In this document: one piece after another, positions 21,465-21,528 of the stretch
Position numbering within the stretch: position 1 is the first letter of the stretch
Layout of the letters: the number at the start of each line of letters is the position of its first letter
Assembly: GCA_002423495.1 (NCBI GenBank)
Contig: DIWN01000036.1
Location: forward strand, 53,215 to 74,742
Length of the DNA stretch: 21,528 nt
Reading direction: 5' to 3'
Origin: Anaerolineaceae bacterium UBA6105
GTDB taxonomy: Bacteria; Chloroflexota; Anaerolineae; Anaerolineales; Anaerolineaceae
Position numbers and translations under genes: made by a program
Notes under the pieces: generated by a model
The model's input: the letters and a program-made list of their open reading frames with translations, nothing else
Told to the model about the DNA's origin: nothing
The model's database searches: none

Positions 21465-21528
21465 CATAGTTTTATTGTTGACTATTCGATTTGACTTATT
21501 TCTTGAGATTTAAATAAAAAGAGGCGAC

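Larger units (their letters stand above)
21070..21528. other. Intergenic region without a convincing gene
   Basis: 459 nt after the last gene. No open frame with a ribosome site and family features is seen. It contains a cluster of degenerate palindromic repeats (21106-21270), an A/T-rich stretch, and a segment with nested inverted repeats (21362-21464). AAGAGG at the very end of the window may be a ribosome site for a gene starting beyond it. Confidence 0.6.

Noticed and set aside
1..21528. A selenoprotein gene with in-frame TGA, suggested by the selC gene
   Set aside because: All genes examined end at full family length, and no frame resumes a conserved domain after a TGA.

Overview
The window reads as a chromosomal segment of a Gram-positive-like (single-membrane) bacterium, most probably an Anaerolineae-type Chloroflexota. 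The inference rests on secreted proteins with Thr/Pro linkers, a duplicated module of about 90 residues ending in an aromatic YNWFWN motif, membrane-anchored M23 and InhA-like peptidases, moderate GC and TATAAT-type -10 boxes. No species can be named. Genes are dense, in short operons on both strands, with several clear intrinsic terminators. There is no prophage, transposase or CRISPR array.

Layout. 1-877 (minus): 5' part of a DPPF-type DNA methyltransferase, a terminator, and mscL with an added zinc ribbon. 953-3669 (plus): rho, a LysM/M23 envelope peptidase, tRNA-Arg(CCU) and a bidirectional terminator. 3696-4893 (minus): an unknown small acidic protein and a secreted two-module protein. 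5046-8473 (plus): a membrane-anchored M23 protein, then an operon of a metal-ligand-depleted metallo-beta-lactamase-like protein, a zinc-type L-asparaginase and an endonuclease III. 8561-9874 (minus): a MiaB-type methylthiotransferase, divergent from a STAS anti-anti-sigma-like protein (9975-10307). 10372-13830: two divergently transcribed membrane-anchored zincin-like proteases. 13936-15920 (plus): gmk, rhomboid protease and PAP2 phosphatase. 15977-17431 (minus): GH13 maltodextrin hydrolase.

17654-21069: a selenocysteine tRNA (selC), a lipoprotein solute-binding protein, ribonuclease HI, a convergent HMA copper-chaperone-like protein, a HAD-IIA phosphatase, and a small four-helix membrane protein with two HR-x(12)-H pairs that looks like a bis-heme cytochrome. 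21070-21528 holds no convincing gene; it contains degenerate palindromic repeats and a structured-looking segment.

The strongest observations for follow-up are: (1) the putative mini di-heme b protein at 20668; (2) a selenocysteine tRNA away from other sel genes; (3) the duplicated secreted module at 4159; (4) the MBL-like protein that lost its HxHxDH ligands; (5) MscL with a C-terminal zinc ribbon; and (6) repeated placement of -10 boxes 6-11 nt before start codons, suggesting leaderless mRNAs. I found no obvious multi-gene defence or mobile system.
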